From Streptomyces sp. NBC_00091 (lineage in GTDB: Bacteria; Actinomycetota; Actinomycetes; Streptomycetales; Streptomycetaceae), in contig NZ_JAPEMA010000002.1 in assembly GCF_026343185.1 (NCBI RefSeq), positions 791,511 to 855,510 of the forward strand: a DNA stretch of 64,000 nt. Direction: 5' to 3'. Every line of letters begins with the position of its first letter. The first letter of the stretch is position 1. Below are positions 47,716-57,009 of the stretch, piece after piece. The translations under genes and the position numbers were made by a program. The notes under the pieces were generated by a model that searched no databases, was not told the DNA's origin, and saw nothing but the letters and a program-made list of their open reading frames with translations.

Positions 47716-47748
47716 GGGACCTCCGGGGTGGGGAACACGGTTCGATTT

Positions 47749-47761
47749 CGAAATTCTTTCG
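47749..47761. promoter_or_regulatory. CGAAATTCTTTCG operator of the importer operon
   Basis: A 13-base inverted-repeat-like box 34 bases before the solute-binding protein gene. The same pattern CGAAATNCTTTCG is found twice before the xlnA-like xylanase (59349, 59416). A related TTCGAAAGTTTGCG lies near 47890 on the regulator side. This matches the CGAA-N-TTCG type operators reported for BxlR-like regulators. Confidence 0.75.
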
Positions 47762-47945
47762 CAACATCCTCGATTCGGTGCTGCCACAAACTAGGAACGC
47801 ACGGGCCCCCGGTCAAGCTTTCTTACTGATTTCCCTTTGGCAGCAGCGCACTTGGAGCTTGACAACCTGGTCGCGCCGACTGGAAACTCTTCGAAAGTTT
47901 GCGATACCTGTCGTCAGCCCAGAACGTCCGCACAGAGGAGAGAAG

Positions 47946-48959
47946 TTGAGCGAGCAGCGTCCGACCCTGGCCCTCATCGCCGCGGAGGCAGGGGTCTCCC
48001 AGGCCACCGTGTCGAAGGTGGTCAACGGCCGCTCCGATGTCGCACCCTCGACACGCGAACGGATCGAGGGCCTGCTGCGCTCCCACAACTACCTCCACCC
48101 CGGCGGGCAGGCCAGGGCCCGCAGGTCCGGCCTGGTCGACCTGATCATCGGTGGTCTGGACAGCGCGTGGGCGGTGGAGATCCTGCGCGGCGTCGAGGCC
48201 GAGTGCGCCCAGCGGAGCGTCGGCACCGTCGTGTCGCTCGTCCCGCCGGGCGAAGCCACGCCGTCGAGCTGGGCCGCCCTGCCGGTCCTGCACCACAGCG
48301 ACGGCGTCATCCTCGTCACCGCCTCGGTCACCCAAGCCCAGCGTGCCCAGGTCGAACAGGCCGGGGTGGCGCTGGTGGTCATCGACCCGATCGACCTGCC
48401 GGGCAACGGCGTGCCGAGCATCGGCGCGACCAACTGGGCGGGCGGCCTCGCCGCCACGGAGCACCTGCTGGAGCTGGGGCACCGCCGGATCGGCGCGATC
48501 GGCGGGCGCAAGGAGATGCTCTGCAGTCAGGCCCGCATCGACGGATACCGCGCCGCGCTGGAGCGGGCCGGGATCGAGGTCGACCGCGACCTGATCCGGT
48601 TCGGCGACTTCCAGCACGAGGGCGGGTTCCAGCGCGCACGGGAACTGCTCGCCCTTCCCGAGCCGCCGACCGCCATCTTCGCCGGCAGCGACCAGCAGGC
48701 GATGGGCGTCTACGAAGCCGCCCGGCAGGGCGGGCTGAGCATCCCCCAGGACCTCAGCGTGGTCGGCTTCGACGACCTGCCGATGTGCGAATGGCTGTCA
48801 CCGCCGCTGACGACGGTGCGCCAGCCGCTGGAGGAGATGGGCCGGCTCGCCGCCCGCACACTCTTCCAGCTCCTGGACGGTCAGCCCCTGGTCAGCCCCC
48901 GGATGGAGCTCTCGACCGAGCTCAAGGTCAGGCTCTCCACCGCCCCGCCCCGTCTCTAG
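47946..48959 (+). CDS. LacI-family repressor (BxlR-like)
   Basis: A 337-residue repressor. The N-terminal HTH is LALIAAEAGVSQATVSKVVNGRSDVAPST; the ligand domain follows from about residue 60 (GLVDLIIGGLDSAWAVEIL; SVVGFDDLPMCEWLSPPLTTVRQP). The TTG start at 47946 follows GAGGAG at 47935-47940; an upstream in-frame start at 47703 would run antisense into the binding-protein gene. It is divergent from the importer and precedes GH3, so it most likely represses both until a xylo-oligosaccharide appears. Confidence 0.92.
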   Translation: MSEQRPTLALIAAEAGVSQATVSKVVNGRSDVAPSTRERIEGLLRSHNYLHPGGQARARRSGLVDLIIGGLDSAWAVEILRGVEAECAQRSVGTVVSLVPPGEATPSSWAALPVLHHSDGVILVTASVTQAQRAQVEQAGVALVVIDPIDLPGNGVPSIGATNWAGGLAATEHLLELGHRRIGAIGGRKEMLCSQARIDGYRAALERAGIEVDRDLIRFGDFQHEGGFQRARELLALPEPPTAIFAGSDQQAMGVYEAARQGGLSIPQDLSVVGFDDLPMCEWLSPPLTTVRQPLEEMGRLAARTLFQLLDGQPLVSPRMELSTELKVRLSTAPPRL

Positions 48960-48990
48960 GTCGTGTCGTCGAAGTCCCTAGGAGAACTCC

Positions 48991-51210
48991 TTGACCGAGC
49001 CCTGGCGTGACCCCCTCATACCCGTGTCCGTACGAGTCGCCGATCTGCTGAAACGAATGACGCTGGAAGAGAAGGCGGGTCAGCTCACCGGCTTCTGGGC
49101 GCTGCCGTCGGATCCGGGCGCACCGGTCGCGCCGATGGAGGACGATTCGGGCGAGTCCGCGCCCGGCCTGGACGACATCGTCGCCCACGGCCTCGGCCAG
49201 CTGACCCGGGTGTACGGCACCGCGCCGATCGCCGTGGAGGCCGGGATGGAGCGGCTCGCCTCGCTCCAGCGGCAGGTGACCGGATCCGGCCGGTTCGGGA
49301 TCCCGGCGGTCGCTCACGAGGAGTGCCTGACCGGGTTCATGACGTTCGGAGCCACGGTCTTCCCCGGGCCGCTGGCCTGGGGCGCATCCTTCGATCCCGG
49401 GCTCGTGCGCCAGATGGCCTCCGCCATCGGCGCGGGGATGCGGCAGGTCGGCGTCCACCAAGGGCTGGCCCCGGTGCTCGACGTGGTCCGCGACTACCGA
49501 TGGGGCAGGACCGAGGAGTGCATAGGCGAGGACCCCTACCTCGTCGGAGCGATCGGCACCGCCTACGTGCAGGGCTTGGAGGGCGCCGGGATCGTGGCGA
49601 CGCTCAAGCACTTCGCCGGGTACTCGGCCTCACGCGGCGGCCGGAACATGGCCCCCGTCTCCTCGGGGCCGCGCGAGTTCGCCGACGTACTGGTCGAGCC
49701 ATTCGTACGGGCACTGCGCGAGGGAGGCGCCCGGTCGGTGATGAACAGCTACACCGACGTGGACGGAGTCCCGGTGGCCGCCGACGAACGGCTGCTGACC
49801 GAGCTGCTCAGGGGTGAGCTCGCTTTCAGCGGTGTGGTCGTCGCCGACTACTACGCCGTCTCCTTCCTGGAAACCCGGCACGGTGTCACCGGATCGCGGG
49901 GCGCGGCCGGCGCGCTGGCGTTGACCGCCGGAATCGACGTCGAGCTGCCCACGGCCCGCTGCTACGGCGAGCCGCTGACCGAACTCGTCCGGTCGGGAGT
50001 CGTGTCCGAGGAGCTCATCGACCGGGCCGCGGAACGGGTCCTGCTGCAGAAGGCCGAGCTCGGCCTGCTCGACCCCGGCTGGGAACCCGTCAAGCCCGAG
50101 CCGGTCGACCTCGACCCGCCGGAGAACCGGGCACTGGCCGGGCTCCTGGCCGAACGGTCCACCGTGCTGCTCGCCAACGACGGCACCCTGCCGCTGCGGC
50201 CGTGCCGCGTGGCGATCAGCGGGCCGTACGCCGACGACCCCCAGTCCTTCCTCGGCTGCTACTCCTTCCCCAACCACGTCGCGCTGCCCGGCGACCTCGG
50301 GCTGGAGATCCCGACGCTCGGCGAGGCGCTCACCGCTGCCGGGTTCACGGTCACCGCGGACGATCCGGACGTGAACGTGCTGGTGCTCGGGGACCGGGCC
50401 GGCATGTTCGGCCGGGGCACCTCCGGCGAGGGCTGCGACGCCGAGACCCTCGACCTGCCCGGCGACCAGGCCGCGCTCGCCGACGCCGTTCTGGACGCCG
50501 GGGTGCCGACCGTTCTGGTCCTCGTCTCCGGACGGCCCTACGCACTCGGCACGCTGGCCGAGCGCGCATCGGCCGTGGTGCAGGCCTTCTTCCCCGGCGA
50601 GGAGGGCGGGACGGCGCTGGCCCGGATCATCAGCGGGGCCGCGGAACCGTCCGGGCGGCTGCCCGTCTCCATCCCCCGCCAGGCCGGCGGCCAGCCCGGC
50701 ACCTACCTGCACGCGAGGCTCGGCGGGCACACCGACTGGAGCTCGGTGGACCCGACCCCGCTGTTCCCCTTCGGACACGGGCTGAGCTGGACCAGCTTCA
50801 CCTGCTCGGAGTTGTCGGTGGATCCCGTTGCCGCGACGGACGGGGCCGTCTCCGTTTCGGTCACCGTACGCAACGTCGGCGAGGTGGCCGGGACCGAGGT
50901 GGTCCAGCTGTACCTCTCCGATCCCGTGGCGTCCGTCGTCCGGCCGCAACGGTGGCTCGCCGGATTCGGCAGGGTCGAGCTGCAGCCGGGCGCGGCCGCC
51001 CGGATCACCTTCTCCGTCCATGCCGACCGGACCTCTTTCACCGGGCTCGACCTGCGCAGGAGAGTGGAGCCCGGGGAGATCGGCGTGGCCGTCGGACGGT
51101 CCAGCGGCGACCTGCCGCTCCAGGGCTCCTTCACTCTGGAGGGCCCCGTACGCCACCCGGCGGCCGACCGGGTGCTGTCCGTGCCGGTCGAGATCGTCCC
51201 GGTTCCATGA
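48991..51210 (+). CDS. GH3 beta-xylosidase (BxlA-like), cytoplasmic
   Basis: A 739-residue GH3 enzyme without a signal peptide, so it hydrolyses imported xylo-oligosaccharides inside the cell. The barrel has LTFxQK-like RMTLEEKAGQL, YRWGRTEECIGEDPYLVG and the nucleophile Asp286 in GVVVADYYAVSF; the sandwich domain follows (residues ~400-590) and a C-terminal fibronectin III-like domain closes it (SVTVRNVGEVAGTEVVQLYL). The TTG start follows TAGGAGAAC. It lies 31 bases after the LacI gene and overlaps the next GH43 by 4 bases. Confidence 0.92.
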   Translation: MTEPWRDPLIPVSVRVADLLKRMTLEEKAGQLTGFWALPSDPGAPVAPMEDDSGESAPGLDDIVAHGLGQLTRVYGTAPIAVEAGMERLASLQRQVTGSGRFGIPAVAHEECLTGFMTFGATVFPGPLAWGASFDPGLVRQMASAIGAGMRQVGVHQGLAPVLDVVRDYRWGRTEECIGEDPYLVGAIGTAYVQGLEGAGIVATLKHFAGYSASRGGRNMAPVSSGPREFADVLVEPFVRALREGGARSVMNSYTDVDGVPVAADERLLTELLRGELAFSGVVVADYYAVSFLETRHGVTGSRGAAGALALTAGIDVELPTARCYGEPLTELVRSGVVSEELIDRAAERVLLQKAELGLLDPGWEPVKPEPVDLDPPENRALAGLLAERSTVLLANDGTLPLRPCRVAISGPYADDPQSFLGCYSFPNHVALPGDLGLEIPTLGEALTAAGFTVTADDPDVNVLVLGDRAGMFGRGTSGEGCDAETLDLPGDQAALADAVLDAGVPTVLVLVSGRPYALGTLAERASAVVQAFFPGEEGGTALARIISGAAEPSGRLPVSIPRQAGGQPGTYLHARLGGHTDWSSVDPTPLFPFGHGLSWTSFTCSELSVDPVAATDGAVSVSVTVRNVGEVAGTEVVQLYLSDPVASVVRPQRWLAGFGRVELQPGAAARITFSVHADRTSFTGLDLRRRVEPGEIGVAVGRSSGDLPLQGSFTLEGPVRHPAADRVLSVPVEIVPVP

Positions 51211-52703
51211 CCACGTCCTGCGATGATCCCGTCTTCGGTGATCCCGTGCTGCCCGGGTTCCGGCCCGACCCGTCCGTCTGCCGGGTGGGAGCGGACTACT
51301 ACCTGGTGACGTCCAGCTTCGAATGGTTCCCGGGCCTTCCCGTCTTCCACAGCCGCGATCTCGTGAACTGGCGGCGCATCGGCTCCGCGCTCGACCGAGC
51401 GTCGCAGCTCGACCTCGACGGGTGCGAGCCCTCACGGGGTCTGTTCGCACCGACGATCCGGCACCATGAGGGGGTCTTCCATCTCGTCTGCACACTGATG
51501 GACGGCCCCGGCCATTTCGTCGTCACGGCGACCGACCCGGCGGGGCCGTGGTCACAGCCGATCTGGCTGGACGGCGAGGGCTTCGACCCGTCGCTGTTCT
51601 TCGACGACGGTCCGGACGACGGCGATGGCGACGGGGGCGGCGGCAGCCGGGCCTGGTTCACCGCCGCCCGCGTGCTGGACGAGGCCGGCGGCCGCACCGC
51701 GATCTGGATGCGCGAATACCTTCCCCACGAACGACTGCTCACGGGACCGGAGCACGTCCTGTGGTCGGGAAGCCACCCGGGCGCCCGATGGTCGGAAGCC
51801 CCGCACCTCTACAAGATCGACGGCAGTTATCTTCTGCTCACCGCCGAGGGCGGCACCGATGTGGACCACAGCGTGGTGGCCGCCCGCGCCGACCGCGTGA
51901 CCGGCCCCTACGAGGGCGCCCCCGGCAACCCGGTGCTCCCACCCGCCAAGGGGCCGGTCACCTGCACCGGGCACGCCGACCTCGTCCAAACCCCGTACGG
52001 CGACTGGCGGGCCTTCCTTCTGGGCGTCCGCCCGGGCTCCGCCCTCGGCCGCGAGACCTTCCTCAGCCGGATCACCTGGGACGACGGCTGGCCGGTCTTC
52101 TCTCCCGTCGACCACACCGACCTCCGCCGGCCCCTCCACGACGACTTCGCCACCCTCGCCGCCGACTGGAGCACCCTGCGCACCCCACCCGCGCGGTTCT
52201 GGACCACCGGCGACGGACTCCGCCTCCAGCTCCGCCCCGAACACCTCGGCGAACGCACCGTCCCGTCCCTCCTGGCCCGCCCCCAGGAACAGCCCGACTG
52301 CGACGTCTCCACCGAACTGCACTTCGTCCCCGCCGCACCGGACGAAGAGGCAGGCCTCGCCGTAGTCCTCGACGACGACACCCATCTCCTCTTCCTTCGC
52401 ACCACGGAGGGACTCAGCCTCCGCCACGGGCCCGAGATCCTGGCCGGCGTTCCCGTCCCGCCGGGCCCCGTTCGCCTGGGGGTCCGCATCCGCGGCTTCA
52501 GCCACACCTTCGCCCACGCGGCTCCGAACGGCGCCTGGGAGGATCTGGCCACCATCGAAGCCACCTTCCTCACCCCGCTGTTCACCAGTGTCCAGCTGGG
52601 CCTCTACGCCACCTCCAACGGCCGCCCCTCCACCAGCCAAGCCCACTTCACGTGGTTCGACATCACGTACCCGAGCCGGCAGGAACCGCCAGGCAGGCCC
52701 TGA
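51207..52703 (+). CDS. GH43 beta-xylosidase/arabinofuranosidase, cytoplasmic
   Basis: A 498-residue GH43 protein with no export signal. The propeller includes LPGFRPDPSVCRVGADYYLVTSSFEWFPG (base Asp), GFDPSLFFDDG and WSEAPHLYKIDG (acid Glu); a C-terminal beta-sandwich (about residues 310-490, PLHDDFATLAADWSTLRTPP) is typical of GH43 subfamily 11-like beta-xylosidases. ATG at 51207 overlaps the GH3 stop (ATGA). Together with GH3 it completes breakdown of imported arabinoxylo-oligosaccharides. Confidence 0.92.
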   Translation: MTTSCDDPVFGDPVLPGFRPDPSVCRVGADYYLVTSSFEWFPGLPVFHSRDLVNWRRIGSALDRASQLDLDGCEPSRGLFAPTIRHHEGVFHLVCTLMDGPGHFVVTATDPAGPWSQPIWLDGEGFDPSLFFDDGPDDGDGDGGGGSRAWFTAARVLDEAGGRTAIWMREYLPHERLLTGPEHVLWSGSHPGARWSEAPHLYKIDGSYLLLTAEGGTDVDHSVVAARADRVTGPYEGAPGNPVLPPAKGPVTCTGHADLVQTPYGDWRAFLLGVRPGSALGRETFLSRITWDDGWPVFSPVDHTDLRRPLHDDFATLAADWSTLRTPPARFWTTGDGLRLQLRPEHLGERTVPSLLARPQEQPDCDVSTELHFVPAAPDEEAGLAVVLDDDTHLLFLRTTEGLSLRHGPEILAGVPVPPGPVRLGVRIRGFSHTFAHAAPNGAWEDLATIEATFLTPLFTSVQLGLYATSNGRPSTSQAHFTWFDITYPSRQEPPGRP

Positions 52704-52895
52704 CGTCACTGACGCCGCGACCAGGTGGCGGTCCGCGTCCGCCACCTGCCGCCTCGCACCTCACCTCCCGCCCAGTCGACCCCCATTGACCTCGGTGTAC
52801 CTGGCCGCGATGCACGCCGCCGGAGCGGATCGATCGCCTGGAGCAGCTGCGCGCGGTGCGCGGGACAGCCTTGTCGGCACCGCCCGACGGAGGTA

Positions 52896-52922
52896 TTGAC
52901 ACGTCAATTGTGAGCGTTAACA
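52896..52922 (+). promoter_or_regulatory. GH127 promoter with overlapping LacI-type operator
   Basis: TTGACA at 52896-52901 and a TAACAC-like -10 about 17 bases further on overlap the box TGTGAGCGTTAACA (52909-52922), which differs at one base from the TGTTAGCGYTAACA consensus. A bound repressor would cover the -10 region. Confidence 0.68.
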
Positions 52923-53027
52923 CTCATGCGCAGCAGGCAGCCGCAGCACCGACCTCGCAACCGCCGGTCGAAGCCCAACAGCCCTTGTGCGCGGCGCCCT
53001 TATCTCTCACAGACCACGGAGTTCGCC

Positions 53028-55754
53028 ATGCCGGTTCCCCCCTTAAGCCGCCGCGCCGTGATCAAGGCGACCGGCGTCGCGGCCGTGGCCGCGGCTGTCG
53101 GCCCCGTACTGAACACCGTCTCCGCCACGGCGCAGACGCCCCCGGTCAGGTCCGACGTCGGAGTGTCGACGTTCCCGTTCGACCTGGGTCAGGTCCAGCT
53201 CACCAGCAGCCGCTGGCTCGACAATCAGAACCGCACCCTGGCCTATCTCCGCTTCATCGACGTCGACCGCCTGCTGTACAACTTCCGCGCCAACCACCGG
53301 CTCTCCACCAACGCCGCGGCCCCGACCGGAGGATGGGACGACCCGGCGTTCCCCTTCCGCACCCACGTGCAGGGCCACTTCCTCACGGCATGGGCCCAGG
53401 CCTACGCCGCGGTCGGGGACACCACCTGCCGCGACAAGGCCGACCGCATGGTGGCCGAACTCGCCAAGTGCCAAGCCAACAACTCCACCGCGGGCTTCTC
53501 CGCCGGCTACCTGTCGGGCTTCCCCGAGGCCGACTTCACCAGCCTCGAAGCAGGCACGCTGAACAACGGCAACGTCCCGTACTACTGCGTCCACAAGACC
53601 ATGGCCGGTCTGCTCGACGTGTGGCGCCTCATCGGCAACACGCAGGCCCGCGACGTGCTCCTCGCGCTCGCCGGCTGGGTCGACCGGCGCACCGCCGCGC
53701 TCAGCCAGAGCAAGATGCAGTCGTTGATGGGCGTCGAGTTCGGCGGCATGAACGAGGTGCTGGCCGACCTCCACCAACAGACCGGCGACGCACGCTGGCT
53801 GGCCACCGCCCAGCGGTTCGACCATGCCGCGGTCTTCGACCCCCTCGCCGCGAACCTGGACCAACTGAACGGTCTGCACGCCAACACGCAGGTGCCCAAG
53901 TGGATCGGAGCCGTCCGCGAGTACAAGGCCACCGGGACGACCCGCTACCGCGACATCGCCGCCAACGCGTGGAGGATCTGCACCACCTCGCACACGTATG
54001 CCATCGGCGGCAACAGCCAGGCGGAACACTTCCGGGCCCCGAACGCCATCTCCGGCTTCCTCGCCCCCGACACCTGCGAGCTCTGCAACTCCTACAACAT
54101 GCTCAAGCTGACCCGGGAACTGTGGCAGCTGGACCCCGGCCGGGCGTCGTACTTCGACTTCTACGAGAAGGTGCTGCTCAACCACGTCATCGGCGCCCAG
54201 AACCCGGCCGACCCGCACGGGCACATCACCTACTTCACCCCCCTCAACCCGGGCGGCCGCCGCGGCAAGGGCCCGGCCTGGGGCGGCGGCACCTGGAGCA
54301 CCGACTACGGCACGTTCTGGTGCTGCCAGGGAACGGGCATCGAGTCCAACACGAAGCTGATGGACTCCATCTACTTCCACGACGGCAGCACCACCCTCAC
54401 CGTGAACCTGTTCCTCCCCTCCGTCCTGGACTGGACCCAGCGAGGCATCACCGTCACCCAGACCACCTCCTACCCGGCCGACGACACCACGACGCTCAAG
54501 GTCACCGGCGGCGTCGGCGGGACCTGGTCGATGCGCGTCCGCATCCCCGGATGGACTTCGGGCGCCACCGTCAGCGTCAACGGCGTCGCCCAGACCGTCA
54601 CGGCCAGTCCGGGCACCTACGCCACCCTCACCCGGTCCTGGGCCTCCGGCGACACCGTCACCGTGAAGCTCCCCATGCGCGTGGCCCTCCAGGCCGCCAA
54701 CGACAACCCCGCTGTCGCGGCGATCACCTACGGCCCCGCCGTCCTCGCCGGCAACTACGGGAGCACCACACTGTCCTCCCTCCCGGCCCTGGCCCCCTCC
54801 TCGATCACCCGGACCAGCAGCACCTCCCTCGCCTTCACGGCCACCGCCAACGGAACGAAGGTCGACCTCGCCCCGTTCCACGACGCCCAGGGCTTCAACT
54901 ACACCGTCTACTGGCGGACCGACACCGCCGGCTTCCGTCTCGTCAACGCGGCCAGCGGACTCGTCCTCGGCATCCGGGACATGTCGACCGCCGACGGGGG
55001 CCTCGCTCTGCAGTGGACCGACACCGGCACCACCGACCACAACTGGGTCCTCATCGTCGACGGCGCCGCACTGCGCCTGCGCAACGTCAACAGCGGCAAG
55101 GTCCTCGGCGTGCAGGGCATGTCCACCGCCGACAACGCCCCGATCCTCCAGTGGGCCGACACCGGCACGGCCGACCACCGGTGGACCGTCGTGGACGCCG
55201 GCAACGGCTACCACAAGGTTCGGAACGTCCACACCGGCAAGCTGCTCGGCATCGAAGGCGGCTCCACCGCCAACGGCGCCGCAGCCGTACAGGTGCCCGA
55301 CACCGGCGCCCCCGCCGGCCAGTGGCAGTTCGTCCCCGACGGCGCCAGGCGCATCCAGAACGTCGCCAGCGGGCGGGTCCTCGGTGTGCGGGACATGTCC
55401 ACCGCCGACGGCGGCCTCGCCATCCAGTGGGACGACAACGGCACCGCCGACCATCTCTGGACGGCCGTAGTCGACACCGGCGGCCACCTGCGCCTGCGCA
55501 ACTCCCACAGCGGCAAGGTCCTCGCCGTGGAGAACGGCGACACCGCCAACGGCGCCCGGATCGTCCAGTGGGCGGACAACGGCACCGCCGACCACCGGTG
55601 GCGCCTGCGCCACGGCGGCGGCGACACCTTCAGGATCCAGTGCGCCAACAGCAGCCGCGTCCTCGGCGTCTCCGGCGCCTCCACCGCCCAGGGAGCACAT
55701 ACCGTTCTCTGGGACGACAACGGCGCCAACGACCACCTGTGGCGATTCATCTGA
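53028..55754 (+). CDS. GH127 beta-L-arabinofuranosidase with two ricin-type modules, secreted
   Basis: A 908-residue exported enzyme with a twin-arginine type signal (SRRAVIKATGVAAVAAAVGP). The alpha/alpha barrel carries the metal-site motifs CELCNSYNML (Glu plus Cys) and FWCCQGTGIES (Cys pair; the second supplies the nucleophile in characterised GH127). Beta-sandwich domains run to about residue 625. Two ricin-like CBM13 trefoils follow (residues ~630-770 and ~775-908), with repeats of the form SGxVLGxRDMSTADGG..QW. The start follows CACGGAG. It should act on arabinose-rich glycoprotein or arabinan oligomers. Confidence 0.9.
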   Translation: MPVPPLSRRAVIKATGVAAVAAAVGPVLNTVSATAQTPPVRSDVGVSTFPFDLGQVQLTSSRWLDNQNRTLAYLRFIDVDRLLYNFRANHRLSTNAAAPTGGWDDPAFPFRTHVQGHFLTAWAQAYAAVGDTTCRDKADRMVAELAKCQANNSTAGFSAGYLSGFPEADFTSLEAGTLNNGNVPYYCVHKTMAGLLDVWRLIGNTQARDVLLALAGWVDRRTAALSQSKMQSLMGVEFGGMNEVLADLHQQTGDARWLATAQRFDHAAVFDPLAANLDQLNGLHANTQVPKWIGAVREYKATGTTRYRDIAANAWRICTTSHTYAIGGNSQAEHFRAPNAISGFLAPDTCELCNSYNMLKLTRELWQLDPGRASYFDFYEKVLLNHVIGAQNPADPHGHITYFTPLNPGGRRGKGPAWGGGTWSTDYGTFWCCQGTGIESNTKLMDSIYFHDGSTTLTVNLFLPSVLDWTQRGITVTQTTSYPADDTTTLKVTGGVGGTWSMRVRIPGWTSGATVSVNGVAQTVTASPGTYATLTRSWASGDTVTVKLPMRVALQAANDNPAVAAITYGPAVLAGNYGSTTLSSLPALAPSSITRTSSTSLAFTATANGTKVDLAPFHDAQGFNYTVYWRTDTAGFRLVNAASGLVLGIRDMSTADGGLALQWTDTGTTDHNWVLIVDGAALRLRNVNSGKVLGVQGMSTADNAPILQWADTGTADHRWTVVDAGNGYHKVRNVHTGKLLGIEGGSTANGAAAVQVPDTGAPAGQWQFVPDGARRIQNVASGRVLGVRDMSTADGGLAIQWDDNGTADHLWTAVVDTGGHLRLRNSHSGKVLAVENGDTANGARIVQWADNGTADHRWRLRHGGGDTFRIQCANSSRVLGVSGASTAQGAHTVLWDDNGANDHLWRFI

Positions 55755-55810
55755 CCCGGCGCCGAGTCTCCCGATCGCCACGGGCCGATCGCGGCGACGG
55801 GAAATCGAGT

Positions 55811-55823
55811 GGGAGGCGCTCCC
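55811..55823. terminator. short hairpin between convergent genes
   Basis: GGGAG-GCG-CTCCC forms a 5-base-pair stem with a 3-base loop between the GH127 stop (55754) and the LacI stop (55861). It is weak, and it also resembles a CebR half-site pair with one extra base. Confidence 0.35.
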
Positions 55824-55860
55824 GTCAGATCGGGCCGGCCCTGCCGGAAGCGCCCGCTGA

Positions 55861-56892
55861 TCAGGCCGACGCGGGCAGATCGGGAGCGGACTCGCGCACG
55901 GTCAGGCGGGTCGGGAGGATCAGCGGGGTGGGGCGGTATCCTTCGATGGCACTGACCAGCATCCTGGCCATCTCCTGGCCCAGCGCCCGCACCGGCTGAT
56001 GGACCGTGGTCAGCGGCGGGCTGGTGTGCCGGGCGCTCGCCAGGTCGTTGAAGCCGATCACCGCGACATCCTCGGGCACCCGGAGGCCCCGTTCCCGCAA
56101 GGTGCGCAGAGCGCCGATGGCCATCGCGTCGGAGGCCGCGAACACCGCGTCGGGATCGGAGTGCGCCCGGAGCAGTCGCTCCATCGCCTCCGCGCCGCCG
56201 TCCTCGGTGAACTGCCCGGGCTCGACCCCGAGAAGCGGCAGGCCGGACAAGGTCAGCCCCTCGGTGAACCCCTGCTCCCGCGTGACTGCGGCCCTGGCGT
56301 CCATCTGTCCGGTGATCATGACGGGCCGTCGGCGGCCCGTGCGCGCGAAGTGCTCGGCGGCCAGGCGGGCACCGCCCCGGTTGTCGGCGTCCACGTACCA
56401 CGTGGGCTCGCCGGTGAGCGGGAGTCCGCCGAAGACGACGGGGAGATCGACCTCCTCTCCCAGGCGTCCCAGCGGATCGTCGCCGCGCAGCGCCATCAGC
56501 ATGACGCCGTCGGCCCGGCGGGAGCGCAGCAACCGCTCGAACCTCTCCCGGCCGCGCGGGGTGTTGGCCAGCAGCAGGATCAGTTCCAGTTCGGTCTGCT
56601 CCAGCGCCGCGCTGACGCCGACGATGACCTCCGCGAAGAACGGGTCCGCGAACAGCCCCGGCTCGTCGCTGGAGACCGCCAGCACCACCGCTCCGACCCG
56701 GCGGGTCGCCAGGGCCTGCGCGGACGGATTGGGCACGAAATCCAGCTCGCGCACCGCCCGTTGGACCGCCTCCCGCTTGGCGCGGCTGACATGCGGGGCG
56801 TTGTTGATCACCCGGGAGGCCGCCGTGCGCGACACGCCGGCTCGTGCGGCCACCTCGTCGAGGGTCGGCATGCGCTTGGGTGACGGCTCCAT
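55861..56892 (-). CDS. LacI-family repressor (CebR-like)
   Basis: A 343-residue repressor. The HTH is PTLDEVAARAGVSRTAASRVINNAPHVS; the ligand domain ends with DVAVIGFNDLASARHTSPPLTTVHQPVRALG. ATG at 56892 has GAGGAG ten bases upstream. It is divergent from the GH6 pair with a single palindromic box between them, and by that position is likely to sense cellobiose or cello-oligosaccharides. Confidence 0.9.
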   Translation of the reverse strand: MEPSPKRMPTLDEVAARAGVSRTAASRVINNAPHVSRAKREAVQRAVRELDFVPNPSAQALATRRVGAVVLAVSSDEPGLFADPFFAEVIVGVSAALEQTELELILLLANTPRGRERFERLLRSRRADGVMLMALRGDDPLGRLGEEVDLPVVFGGLPLTGEPTWYVDADNRGGARLAAEHFARTGRRRPVMITGQMDARAAVTREQGFTEGLTLSGLPLLGVEPGQFTEDGGAEAMERLLRAHSDPDAVFAASDAMAIGALRTLRERGLRVPEDVAVIGFNDLASARHTSPPLTTVHQPVRALGQEMARMLVSAIEGYRPTPLILPTRLTVRESAPDLPASA

Positions 56893-56955
56893 GGAAGAAC
56901 TGCTCCTCGACGACCCCAATCATCCCATCAGCGCGATCCGACCCCACACCAAAAC

Positions 56956-56969
56956 TGGAAGCGCTTCCA
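56956..56969. promoter_or_regulatory. CebR-like operator TGGAAGCGCTTCCA
   Basis: A perfect 14-base palindrome between the divergent LacI and GH6 genes. It differs from the known CebR box (TGGGAGCGCTCCCA) by one symmetrical change, so it is probably the site of the adjacent regulator. Confidence 0.8.
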
Positions 56970-57009
56970 CTTCCCCACCCCCACCCCCACCCCCACCGGA
57001 GGAAGAACC

